From assembly GCF_001613545.1 (NCBI RefSeq), contig NZ_BDCO01000002.1, forward strand, positions 310,001-374,000: 64,000 bases of DNA, written 5' to 3'. Origin of the DNA: Terrimicrobium sacchariphilum. Its GTDB lineage: Bacteria > Verrucomicrobiota > Verrucomicrobiia > Chthoniobacterales > Terrimicrobiaceae. Shown piece by piece: positions 44,564-51,354 of this stretch (positions are counted from its first letter, which is position 1; each line of letters begins with the position of its first letter). The translations under genes were made by a program, and so were the position numbers. The notes beneath the pieces were generated by a model. It saw nothing but the letters and a program-made list of their open reading frames with translations, ran no database searches and was not told the DNA's origin.

Positions 44564-45583
44564 TTACGCAGCCAGATCGTTTTCCAGCACGATGCGATAC
44601 CGTGCCTTGCCCGAGCGAAGATGCTCGAGGGCATCGTTCACTTTCGACATCGGGAAGAGCTCCGTCACCGGGGCCACGCCATGCCGCGCGCTGAAGTCGA
44701 GCATGTAATCCAATGCGGACGGGCTGCCCGTCGGGGAACCGGTGATCGACTTCTGCCCAAAGATGAGGCCGAGCGCCGGGACCTGCATCGGCTCCAGCAC
44801 AGCGCCCACCACATGGAGGCGTCCCAGGGGAGCCAGCGTGTTGAGCAGCCCGGGGATATCCTGCGGTACGTTGATCGTGGAGATGATCAGGTCCAGGCTG
44901 CCGGCCAGCTTCTTCAGCGCATCGGGCTTCTTCGTGTTATGCACGAAATGCGCTCCCATTTGCTTAGCCTCGGCTTCCTTGCTGTCGCTGGTGGTGAAGG
45001 CATGCACTTCGCAGCCCCATTTGTTGGCAAATTGCAGCGCCATGTGGCCGAGGCCGCCGATGCCGATCACTCCCACGCGGGACGTCGGCGAAACACCATA
45101 CGCGAGCAGGGGCGTGAAAACTGTCACGCCGCCGCAGAGGAGGGGGCCGGTCTTTTCAAAGCTCAGCGCCTCGGGTAGCGGTCGCGCCCAGAGCCACTGC
45201 ACGCGCACCCGGTCGGCGAATCCTCCATGCCGTCCCACGATCGTACCCTGCGATGTCGCGCAAAGATTATGATGGCCCGAGATACACTGCGGGCAGGACA
45301 GACAGCTATAGGCCGACCAGCCCACGCCGACGCGCTGGCCGATCTTCAGGCCCTTCGCCTGCTCTCCCAGCGCCACGACCGTTCCGGTCACTTCGTGCCC
45401 GGGCACGAAGGGATATCCTGTCATGCCCCAGTCATTGTCGAGCATCGAGAGGTCCGAGTGGCAGATGCCGCAATGCGAGACCTGGATTTCGACTTCCTCC
45501 GGTCCCAGATCACCTGGATCATAACTATAGGGCTCCAGGGTTCCTTTGGCGTTCGTGGCGGCGTAGGCGTGGATCTGACTCAT
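44564..45583 (-). CDS. Zinc-dependent NAD(P) alcohol dehydrogenase (YahK/cinnamyl-type)
   Basis: 339 residues. The catalytic zinc residues are in SHCGICHSDL and YPFVPGHEVTG; the structural zinc has CLSCPQCISGHHNLC. The Rossmann motif is VGVIGIGGLGHMALQFA. The family reduces aldehydes with NADPH. It is divergent from a TetR gene with a palindrome between them, so aldehyde or solvent response is plausible. It and the downstream disulfide oxidoreductase may form one transcript. Confidence 0.88.
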   Translation of the reverse strand: MSQIHAYAATNAKGTLEPYSYDPGDLGPEEVEIQVSHCGICHSDLSMLDNDWGMTGYPFVPGHEVTGTVVALGEQAKGLKIGQRVGVGWSAYSCLSCPQCISGHHNLCATSQGTIVGRHGGFADRVRVQWLWARPLPEALSFEKTGPLLCGGVTVFTPLLAYGVSPTSRVGVIGIGGLGHMALQFANKWGCEVHAFTTSDSKEAEAKQMGAHFVHNTKKPDALKKLAGSLDLIISTINVPQDIPGLLNTLAPLGRLHVVGAVLEPMQVPALGLIFGQKSITGSPTGSPSALDYMLDFSARHGVAPVTELFPMSKVNDALEHLRSGKARYRIVLENDLAA

Positions 45584-45701
45584 GATGTGTGTGCGGTTGC
45601 TTTCCGTGGGTTTTCGAAAGAAAGTGGAAACGTGCGAAATCTTCCTGCGATGGCTGGTCTCTCTTTTGGCTTTTTAAATTTCAGCCAACCGTTAGATAAA
45701 T

Positions 45702-45720
45702 AAGAGAACACTGTTCTCTT
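45702..45720. promoter_or_regulatory. TetR-type palindromic operator
   Basis: AAGAGAACA (45702-45710), C, TGTTCTCTT (45712-45720) is a perfect 9-bp dyad with a single-base centre. It starts 119 bases upstream of the alcohol dehydrogenase and ends 8 bases before the tetR ATG at 45729, so the regulator would block its own start and possibly the dehydrogenase promoter. Confidence 0.65.
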
Positions 45721-45728
45721 GTCAAATC

Positions 45729-46424
45729 ATGGCCGCGAAAAAAATCCCCGCATTCAGCCGAGCTCGCACCCCGGAGCAAATCGAGTCCCGGCAATCCGCC
45801 ATCCTCGCGGCCGCCTATGACCTGCTGAAAGAAAAGGGTCTGGAGAATGTCAGCCTCGGCGACATCGCCACCCGGGCGGGTACGGTAAAGTCCAATCTCT
45901 ATCGCTACTTTGAGTCGCGGGAGCACATCTATCTGCTCGTCCTCCAGCGCCATGGCGTCCAATGGGCTGCCGATGTGCAGGCCGCGCTCCACCGGCTGCG
46001 GGGCCGGGGCACGCCCGCGCGTGTGGCCCGCGCCGTCACCGCGACGTTTCTCAAGCATGGCGACTACTCGCGAATGGTCGGTGTCTTCAATCCCGTCCTG
46101 GAGCATGCGCTCACGCCCGCCCTCGTGCTCAATTTTCGCATCGGATTTCTTGCACGGCGCAAACTTCTCGCTGCTGCCATGGCGCATGCTCTGCCCGCCC
46201 TGTCGGAGGAGGCTGCCTTAGAGCTGACGATTCCCATCTTCGCCCACGTCGGCGGCATCTGGCCGCTTTGCCAGATCTCTGCCGATACGAGACAGCTTCT
46301 TTCCGCCCCGGAACACGCGCATCTCGTCATTGATTTCGAGACGGAAATGAGCCGGTTCCTGCAAACCCTCATCACCGGGGCGCTATCTACGGACAGTCGC
46401 CCCTCCAAGGCTCCCAAAGGATAA
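45729..46424 (+). CDS. TetR-family transcriptional regulator
   Basis: 231 residues. AILAAAYDLLKEKGLENVSL then GDIATRAGTVKSNLYRYFESRE is the TetR helix-turn-helix near residues 25-70. The C-terminal ligand domain is helical. A perfect palindrome lies 8 bases before the start. It diverges from the zinc alcohol dehydrogenase, so it probably represses that gene and itself until an alcohol, aldehyde or similar inducer binds. Confidence 0.88.
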   Translation: MAAKKIPAFSRARTPEQIESRQSAILAAAYDLLKEKGLENVSLGDIATRAGTVKSNLYRYFESREHIYLLVLQRHGVQWAADVQAALHRLRGRGTPARVARAVTATFLKHGDYSRMVGVFNPVLEHALTPALVLNFRIGFLARRKLLAAAMAHALPALSEEAALELTIPIFAHVGGIWPLCQISADTRQLLSAPEHAHLVIDFETEMSRFLQTLITGALSTDSRPSKAPKG

Positions 46425-46464
46425 GCTAATACGATTAGCTGCCTGCTTAAGCCAGTGAGCGCTT

Positions 46465-46809
46465 CTACGCGTTGCGCGTGAAATTGTTGAACAGAGTGAG
46501 CCCGATCAGCACGGCTCCGGCTCCCATGGACAGAAACGAAAGCATCCTGCTGAGAAGCGAATGCCTGGGCGCATCCGGAGGGATGAATTTGTAGCTCGAT
46601 CCGATCCAAAGCCGGTCGCCGAGGAGCGAGGCCAGGCCAGCGCCGATCAAGGCGGCTCCGCCCATCGCGGGAAAAAGGAGGTCCGGGACGAGCAAGGACA
46701 GATTGTGCCGACGCCCGGTGCTGGCAACGCCGATTACGGCTCCGACCAGGAGGCCGAGGAGATACTGCAAGCTCCAGGCGAGCCAGTCGGCTTGGCGGTT
46801 TTCCTCCAT
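46465..46809 (-). CDS. Small membrane protein of unknown function
   Basis: 114 residues from ATG 46809 (MEENRQADWLAWSLQYLLGLL). Three hydrophobic segments are visible: YLLGLLVGAVIGVAS, FPAMGGAALIGAGLASLLG and MLSFLSMGAGAVLIGLTLF. No family is recognised. It follows the ridA gene by 77 bases on the same strand. Confidence 0.55.
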   Translation of the reverse strand: MEENRQADWLAWSLQYLLGLLVGAVIGVASTGRRHNLSLLVPDLLFPAMGGAALIGAGLASLLGDRLWIGSSYKFIPPDAPRHSLLSRMLSFLSMGAGAVLIGLTLFNNFTRNA

Positions 46810-46886
46810 GAAGACGGAGAAAGGAAACGGAATCGCGGTTGCCGCGAAGGGCAGTGGTGTTGAAAAAGCCCTTCGCGAATTCGCTT

Positions 46887-47276
46887 CTAGGAGTTCAGGA
46901 CGGCGACGCACTCGATCTCGACGTCGAAGCCGAGGAGCTGCGCGCCGACCGTGGCGCGGGCGGGTTTGGACTCGCCGAAGTGCTTGCCGTAGACCTCGTT
47001 CATTTCCTTGAAGGTCTCCGGATTCAGCTCGGAGAGGTAGACGCGGCAGCTCACGACATCGGCGAGCGTCGCGCCCGCCTGGGCGAGGACGTTGCGGATG
47101 TTGGTGATGACGATCTCGGTTTGTTCCGCGATCGTGCCGCGCTGGATCTTCCCGGCGGCGGCGTCAAATGGCACCATGCCGGAAACGAAGACGAATTTCC
47201 CCTCTCCGACAACACCGAGAGAGTAGGGACCAAGGGCGGGTGGCGAACCTGCGAAGGCTGCGATGGGTGATTTCAT
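46887..47276 (-). CDS. ridA: RidA/YjgF family enamine/imine deaminase
   Basis: 129 residues. GPYSLGVVGEGKFVFVSGM, EIVITNIRNVLAQAGATLADVV and CRVYLSELNPETFKEMNEVYG then FGESKPARATVGAQLLG are the family pattern; the arginine in PARATV binds the substrate carboxylate and the C-terminal glutamate in DVEIECVAVL is retained. It hydrolyses reactive enamine or imine intermediates from PLP enzymes. It overlaps the upstream pseudouridine synthase gene by 4 bases (ATGA). Confidence 0.92.
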   Translation of the reverse strand: MKSPIAAFAGSPPALGPYSLGVVGEGKFVFVSGMVPFDAAAGKIQRGTIAEQTEIVITNIRNVLAQAGATLADVVSCRVYLSELNPETFKEMNEVYGKHFGESKPARATVGAQLLGFDVEIECVAVLNS

Positions 47277-47980
47277 TTAGCCTTCTTTTTACCGCTTCCC
47301 GAGAGCAAGGCAACTTCGCTGGCCTTGAGCAAACGCCATTCTCCGCATTTCAGGCGGCCCATCTCGACGGGGCCGATGCGGACGCGCATGAGGCGCTTCA
47401 CCTCATAGCCCATCTGGTAAAACATCAGGCGGATCTGGCGCTTGAGTCCCTGGCGGAGAATGACTTTGAGGTGCGTCGGGGCGATCACGTGTAGACCCTC
47501 GACCTTGGCGCGGCCCTCCTCGGTCTGAAAACCGCGGAGAAACTTGGGCTTCAGGGTGGAGTCGAAGGGCTTGTCGATCAGCACCTCGTACTCCTTGTCC
47601 ACCTCATGGGCGGGGTGGGTCAGGCGTTGGGACAGGTTGCCGTCGTTCGTGAGCAGGATGAGACCTTCACTGTCCTTGTCGAGGCGGCCGACATGGAAAA
47701 GCCGACCAAAGTGGCCCGGGATCAGGTCGAAGATGGTCTTGCGGCCACGCTCATCGGACCGCGTGCAGACGTAGCCGCGCGGTTTGTGAAGCAGGAGATA
47801 GACTTGGGGGGCGGATCGGGCGGTCTTACCAGCGACGCGAACGTCGTCCTCTGGACTTACGGTCGTGGCAAGCTCGCGGACGAAGTGCCCGTTGATCGAG
47901 ACCTTGCCATCGAGAATAAGCGCTTCGCAGGCTCGCCGGGAACCATAGCCCGCGGCGGCCAGAAAGCGGTTGAGTCGCAT
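47273..47980 (-). CDS. rluB: rRNA pseudouridine synthase (RsuA/RluB family)
   Basis: 235 residues. An S4 RNA-binding domain (MRLNRFLAAAGYGSRRACEALI) is followed by the synthase domain with VGRLDKDSEGLILLTNDG, containing the catalytic aspartate (GRLDxxxxGLLLLT motif), and LHVIAPTHLKVILRQGLKRQIRLMF. It modifies uridine in ribosomal RNA; which target (16S or 23S) cannot be read safely. It follows the small basic protein by 6 bases, so they probably share a transcript. Confidence 0.88.
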   Translation of the reverse strand: MRLNRFLAAAGYGSRRACEALILDGKVSINGHFVRELATTVSPEDDVRVAGKTARSAPQVYLLLHKPRGYVCTRSDERGRKTIFDLIPGHFGRLFHVGRLDKDSEGLILLTNDGNLSQRLTHPAHEVDKEYEVLIDKPFDSTLKPKFLRGFQTEEGRAKVEGLHVIAPTHLKVILRQGLKRQIRLMFYQMGYEVKRLMRVRIGPVEMGRLKCGEWRLLKASEVALLSGSGKKKAK

Positions 47981-47986
47981 TGCGAC

Positions 47987-48142
47987 CTATTCTTCAGGCT
48001 TGGTCTTGGGCAGACCGATCACGCGCTGGCCTTCGGTGAACTGGCCGCGCTTTTTGAGGAGCTCGACACGCTCAAAGCGCTTGAGCACACTGCGCTTGGC
48101 TTTGATAGCGCCTTGGCCCTTAAGGCTGGGATGTTGACTCAT
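47987..48142 (-). CDS. Small basic protein of Chlamydiae/Verrucomicrobia type
   Basis: 51 residues from ATG 48142: MSQHPSLKGQGAIKAKRSVL, then KRFERVELLKKRGQFTEGQR and VIGLPKTKPEE. It matches the short, lysine- and arginine-rich protein reported from Chlamydiae and Verrucomicrobia (TIGR04137 from memory), of unknown function and perhaps ribosome-linked. It lies 6 bases upstream of the rRNA pseudouridine synthase, in line with a role in RNA. Too short for some gene finders and a good marker for the phylum. Confidence 0.85.
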   Translation of the reverse strand: MSQHPSLKGQGAIKAKRSVLKRFERVELLKKRGQFTEGQRVIGLPKTKPEE

Positions 48143-48244
48143 AGGGCGGGAAAGTTTCGTCGGAAATCCACGAAAAGCAACCGAAAACCGCACGTTGGCG
48201 CGATTTAAGCCGAAACGTTCGTGGATTCCCTTGATTATGAACGA

Positions 48245-48784
48245 CTAGACGAGGCCGAGTTTCATGCGGCCTTCCTCGCTGATCATGGATTGATTCCATG
48301 CCGGATCCCACACGAGCTCGACTTCGGCGTCTTCGATGCCGTCGAGAGCGAGAATCTTGTAGCGGGCGTCCGACGCGATGGCGGGACCCATGCCGCAGCC
48401 GGGAGCGGTGAGGGTCATCTTGACCAGCACGGAGGCGCCGCCGGATTCCTTTTTGGTCACCTGACAGTCGTAAATCAGGCCCAGGTCGACGACGTTGACG
48501 GGGATTTCCGGGTCAAAGACGGTCTTGAGCTGGTTCCAGACGGCCTCCTCGAGCGGGCCGCTGATGGCGACTTTCTCGCTGCCTTCCTTGGTGGGATCAA
48601 GGCCGAGGGCGTCGGCGTCCTTGTACTCGATGCGGGCGAGGCCGCCGGGCGTGGCTACAGTGTAGGTGCCGCCGAGGGACTGGGTGATGATGACATTCAT
48701 CCCCGCGGGCAGCACGATCGGGTGGCCGCTGGGGATCTGGATCGCGTCGCAATCGCGTGACAGGGTGATTTCTCGGTGGTCCAT
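48245..48784 (-). CDS. sufT: Fe-S cluster assembly factor SufT
   Basis: 179 residues. The N-terminal half has IPSGHPIVLPAGMNVIITQSLG; the C-terminal half is a DUF59/MIP18 domain with VFDPEIPVNVVDLGLIYDCQV and MTLTAPGCGMGPAIASDARY. The conserved cysteine is in APGCGMG. It helps mature Fe-S proteins. It follows the NifU-type scaffold by 2 bases, forming a three-gene operon with it and the rhodanese. Confidence 0.88.
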   Translation of the reverse strand: MDHREITLSRDCDAIQIPSGHPIVLPAGMNVIITQSLGGTYTVATPGGLARIEYKDADALGLDPTKEGSEKVAISGPLEEAVWNQLKTVFDPEIPVNVVDLGLIYDCQVTKKESGGASVLVKMTLTAPGCGMGPAIASDARYKILALDGIEDAEVELVWDPAWNQSMISEEGRMKLGLV

Positions 48785-48786
48785 GG

Positions 48787-49254
48787 CTATTTCTTGAAAG
48801 TGATTTTCAGCCCGCTGGCTTTTTCCTGCAGGCTGTCGATGAGGGTGGGAGCCTGCTGGGGAGCAGGCGCGGCCGGTTTGGATTCCCCGGCCAAGGCGTC
48901 CTTGAGCGCGCCCTCGACGAGCTGGGCGCAGTGAATCTTCATGGGCGGGAGCGGCCCGAGCGGAGCGGAAAGGTCCTCACCGGAGAGCGAAAGCGCCTCG
49001 GTGGGCGTCTTGCCGCGGATCAACTCCGTCGCCACGCTGGCGACCGCAATGGCCGTCTGGCAGCCGAAGGTCTGGAAAGTCGCCTTGTCGATGACCTTGC
49101 GACCGTTCTCCTCCTTGAACTTCACCCACATGCGCAGCATGTCGCCGCAGCCTTCACTGCCGACCGTGCCCACAGCATCGGCCTCGGACATTTCTCCGAC
49201 GTTTTGCGGGTTGCGGAGGGCTTCCTGGATTTTGGCTTCGAGATCGTCGCTCAT
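48787..49254 (-). CDS. NifU/IscU-type iron-sulfur scaffold
   Basis: 155 residues. The scaffold cysteines are in GSEGCGDMLRMWV, FQTFGCQTAIAVASVATELI and MKIHCAQLVEGALKDAL, the three-cysteine pattern of NifU_N/IscU. A proline/alanine-rich tail follows (PAAPAPQQAPTLIDSL). It builds Fe-S clusters and hands them to apo-proteins. It shares ATGA with the upstream rhodanese and is followed closely by sufT. Confidence 0.88.
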   Translation of the reverse strand: MSDDLEAKIQEALRNPQNVGEMSEADAVGTVGSEGCGDMLRMWVKFKEENGRKVIDKATFQTFGCQTAIAVASVATELIRGKTPTEALSLSGEDLSAPLGPLPPMKIHCAQLVEGALKDALAGESKPAAPAPQQAPTLIDSLQEKASGLKITFKK

Positions 49255-49784
49255 TCGAGAGTGTAGCGGGGAAGGGTTGAGTCCACCTCGAGGCTCCAGG
49301 CGTCGATACCGCCGCGGAGGCCCTTGACGGTGGTGAGGCCGTGACCGGCGAAATACGTGGTGGCGTCGAGCACCTTGCTGCCCTGGTGGTCAATCAGGAT
49401 AACCTGCCGTCCGGTGGCGGCGGTGCCGAGGACCTCCTGCATGGTTTCCTGGGTGAACTTGCTGGAGCCCGGGATGTGCACGGCGTCAAACTCCTCCTGC
49501 GTACGGATGTCGATGAAGTCTGCTTCCCCCGCTGCGAGGGTTTTCGCGGCGTCGGAGGGTTCGACGAGGAGCTTTTTGTCCTCTTCCCACGCGAGGCGTA
49601 CGTTTTCCAGCACCTGCTCAGGATCGAGACCGCCATTGCGCTCGCAAACCTGCGCCAGGGTCTCGTCGGGACGGAAGCCGCAACTCTGGCAGCCGCCGAT
49701 GTGGTAGTGCCGGAAGAGAGCCCGTTGAGCCCCGGGGAACTCCATCAGGAGCTCCTGCATCGTCATGTCGGATTGCACTGCCAT
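49251..49784 (-). CDS. Rhodanese-fold protein without catalytic cysteine
   Basis: 177 residues. The N-terminal ~60 residues (MTMQELLMEFPGAQRALFRH, GGCQSCGFRPDETLAQVCERN) resemble a DUF1858/ScdA_N-like helical domain. The rhodanese domain follows (ADFIDIRTQEEFDAVHIPGS, TVKGLRGGIDAWS). At the active-site loop VILIDHQGSKV, Asp132 stands where family members have cysteine (VxxCxxGxRS), so sulfurtransferase activity is unlikely. It starts the rhodanese/scaffold/SufT operon and might bind sulfur carriers or act as a scaffold. Confidence 0.8.
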   Translation of the reverse strand: MAVQSDMTMQELLMEFPGAQRALFRHYHIGGCQSCGFRPDETLAQVCERNGGLDPEQVLENVRLAWEEDKKLLVEPSDAAKTLAAGEADFIDIRTQEEFDAVHIPGSSKFTQETMQEVLGTAATGRQVILIDHQGSKVLDATTYFAGHGLTTVKGLRGGIDAWSLEVDSTLPRYTLE

Positions 49785-49882
49785 CCCAACAGCCTAGGCG
49801 GTTCGGCGGTGATTTCAACACGCGAGGACAAAGAACTCGCAATCGGACTAGCGCCCGCCCGACATCCCGCTATGCTGCCGCG

Positions 49883-50524
49883 ATGAAGTTTCGAGCGTTG
49901 GGCGAGGCCCGATGGATTTTGGGCATTCTGGGCGTGTGCTGGATCGCGACGGTCCTGCTCTTTCCCATTCTGTCCATCGTGGTGGCGCTGATGTTCCTGT
50001 TTTCAGTCTATTTCTTTCGCGACCCCGAGCGTCAGCCGCCTGCGGACCTGCAACTGGTCGTCGCCCCGGCGGACGGCCTGGTCGTGCAAGTGGAGGAACT
50101 CGATGAAACCGAGCACCTGAATACCAAGGTGAAGCGCATCGGCATTTTCCTTTCCGTTTTCGACGTTCACGTGAACCGCAGCCCGATCGAGGGTGAAATC
50201 ATTCACTCTCAGGGAGCCAAGGGTCGTTTCGTAGATGCACGTAACCCCGCTTCATCCCAGCTCAATGCCCGCCGCACCTGGGTCATCGCCGGGGCGCAGG
50301 GCACTGTCATTGTGAGGCAGATCACGGGCGCGATTGCCCGCCGCATCTGCCCGTGGAAAGCGGTCGGCGATCACCTTGAACGCGGGGAGCGTTTCGGTAT
50401 GATCCGCTTCGGCTCCCGTACGGAAGTCGATCTGCCACTGGAAGCGGAAATCCTTGTGAAGAAGGGTGACCGGGTGAAGGGCGGCGAGACGGCGGTGGCC
50501 AGGTTGATCCACAAAGCCAAATGA
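49883..50524 (+). CDS. psd: Phosphatidylserine decarboxylase
   Basis: 213 residues, short form. Two N-terminal hydrophobic segments (WILGILGVCWIATVLLFPIL and ALMFLFSVYFFRDP) anchor it in the membrane. PADGLVVQVEELDETEH and SVFDVHVNRSPIEGEI are family blocks. The self-cleavage site is in IRFGSRTEVDLPL, where the GS gives the pyruvoyl group. It makes phosphatidylethanolamine. It shares 4 bases with pssA, the enzyme before it in the pathway. Confidence 0.92.
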   Translation: MKFRALGEARWILGILGVCWIATVLLFPILSIVVALMFLFSVYFFRDPERQPPADLQLVVAPADGLVVQVEELDETEHLNTKVKRIGIFLSVFDVHVNRSPIEGEIIHSQGAKGRFVDARNPASSQLNARRTWVIAGAQGTVIVRQITGAIARRICPWKAVGDHLERGERFGMIRFGSRTEVDLPLEAEILVKKGDRVKGGETAVARLIHKAK

Positions 50525-51351
50525 CATCGCCCCGGGAGCCCAAGGTGTACCTCCTGCCGAACCTGATGACGGCAGGAAACCTGTTTTGCGGATTTGCCGC
50601 CGTCCTCCGGCTCATCGAGGCGGCTCTCATTCTCGACAATGGCGGCTCCGTCGTGGCCCAGTACCACCAGGCGATCCTCTTTATTCTCGGCGCTTGCGTC
50701 TTTGACCTTCTCGACGGTCGGCTGGCCCGCCTCGGCGGCAGCGAGAGCGCCTTTGGCCGGGAGTTTGATTCCATCGCGGACATTGTCTCCTTCGGCGTCG
50801 CCCCGGCGCTCATGGTGTACCAGATGGTGCTCCGCGATTTTGAGGGCAACATCGGCTGGCTCATCGCCTTCGTTTACCTGCTCTGCGGCGCGCTGCGCCT
50901 CGCGCGGTTCAACTGCTATGCCCAGGCCAAGCAGCCGAACGATCCGCCCTCCGACGAGTTCGTCGGTTTCCCGATTCCCGCCGCCGCCGGGCTGATTGCC
51001 TCGCTCACGCTTTTCATGCTCTGGCTCCAGGAGGGTGAGCGCACCATCGGTCAGTGGAAGTACGCCCTCGCCGCGCTCATGCTCTTCCTGTCGTTCATGA
51101 TGTTCAGCCATGTGCGCTACCCGAGCTTCAAGGGTCTCGGCTGGCGGTCGCAGCGCTCCATCCCGCGCTTCCTCCTCATCATCGTGATCATCGTCTTCAG
51201 CGCGGTGAACTACCAGTGGATGCCCGCGCTGATGTTCGTCCTGTTTCTCATCTACGGTTTTGTGCGTCCCTTCATCTCGAAAGCGTGGCGCCGCGAGATC
51301 GAGGAGGACGAGGGTGATCATCCGGAGATCACCCCGGGCAACGGGAAGTAA
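50521..51351 (+). CDS. pssA: CDP-diacylglycerol-serine O-phosphatidyltransferase
   Basis: 276 residues. The CDP-alcohol phosphotransferase motif is DLLDGRLARLGGSESAFGRE then FDSIADIVSFGVAP, i.e. D-G-x2-A-R-x8-G-x3-D-x3-D. About seven membrane segments follow. It makes phosphatidylserine from CDP-diacylglycerol and serine; psd upstream then decarboxylates it. The 4-base overlap suggests coupled translation. It ends 3 bases before the convergent TamA-like gene. Confidence 0.93.
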   Translation: MTSPREPKVYLLPNLMTAGNLFCGFAAVLRLIEAALILDNGGSVVAQYHQAILFILGACVFDLLDGRLARLGGSESAFGREFDSIADIVSFGVAPALMVYQMVLRDFEGNIGWLIAFVYLLCGALRLARFNCYAQAKQPNDPPSDEFVGFPIPAAAGLIASLTLFMLWLQEGERTIGQWKYALAALMLFLSFMMFSHVRYPSFKGLGWRSQRSIPRFLLIIVIIVFSAVNYQWMPALMFVLFLIYGFVRPFISKAWRREIEEDEGDHPEITPGNGK

Positions 51352-51354
51352 CCC

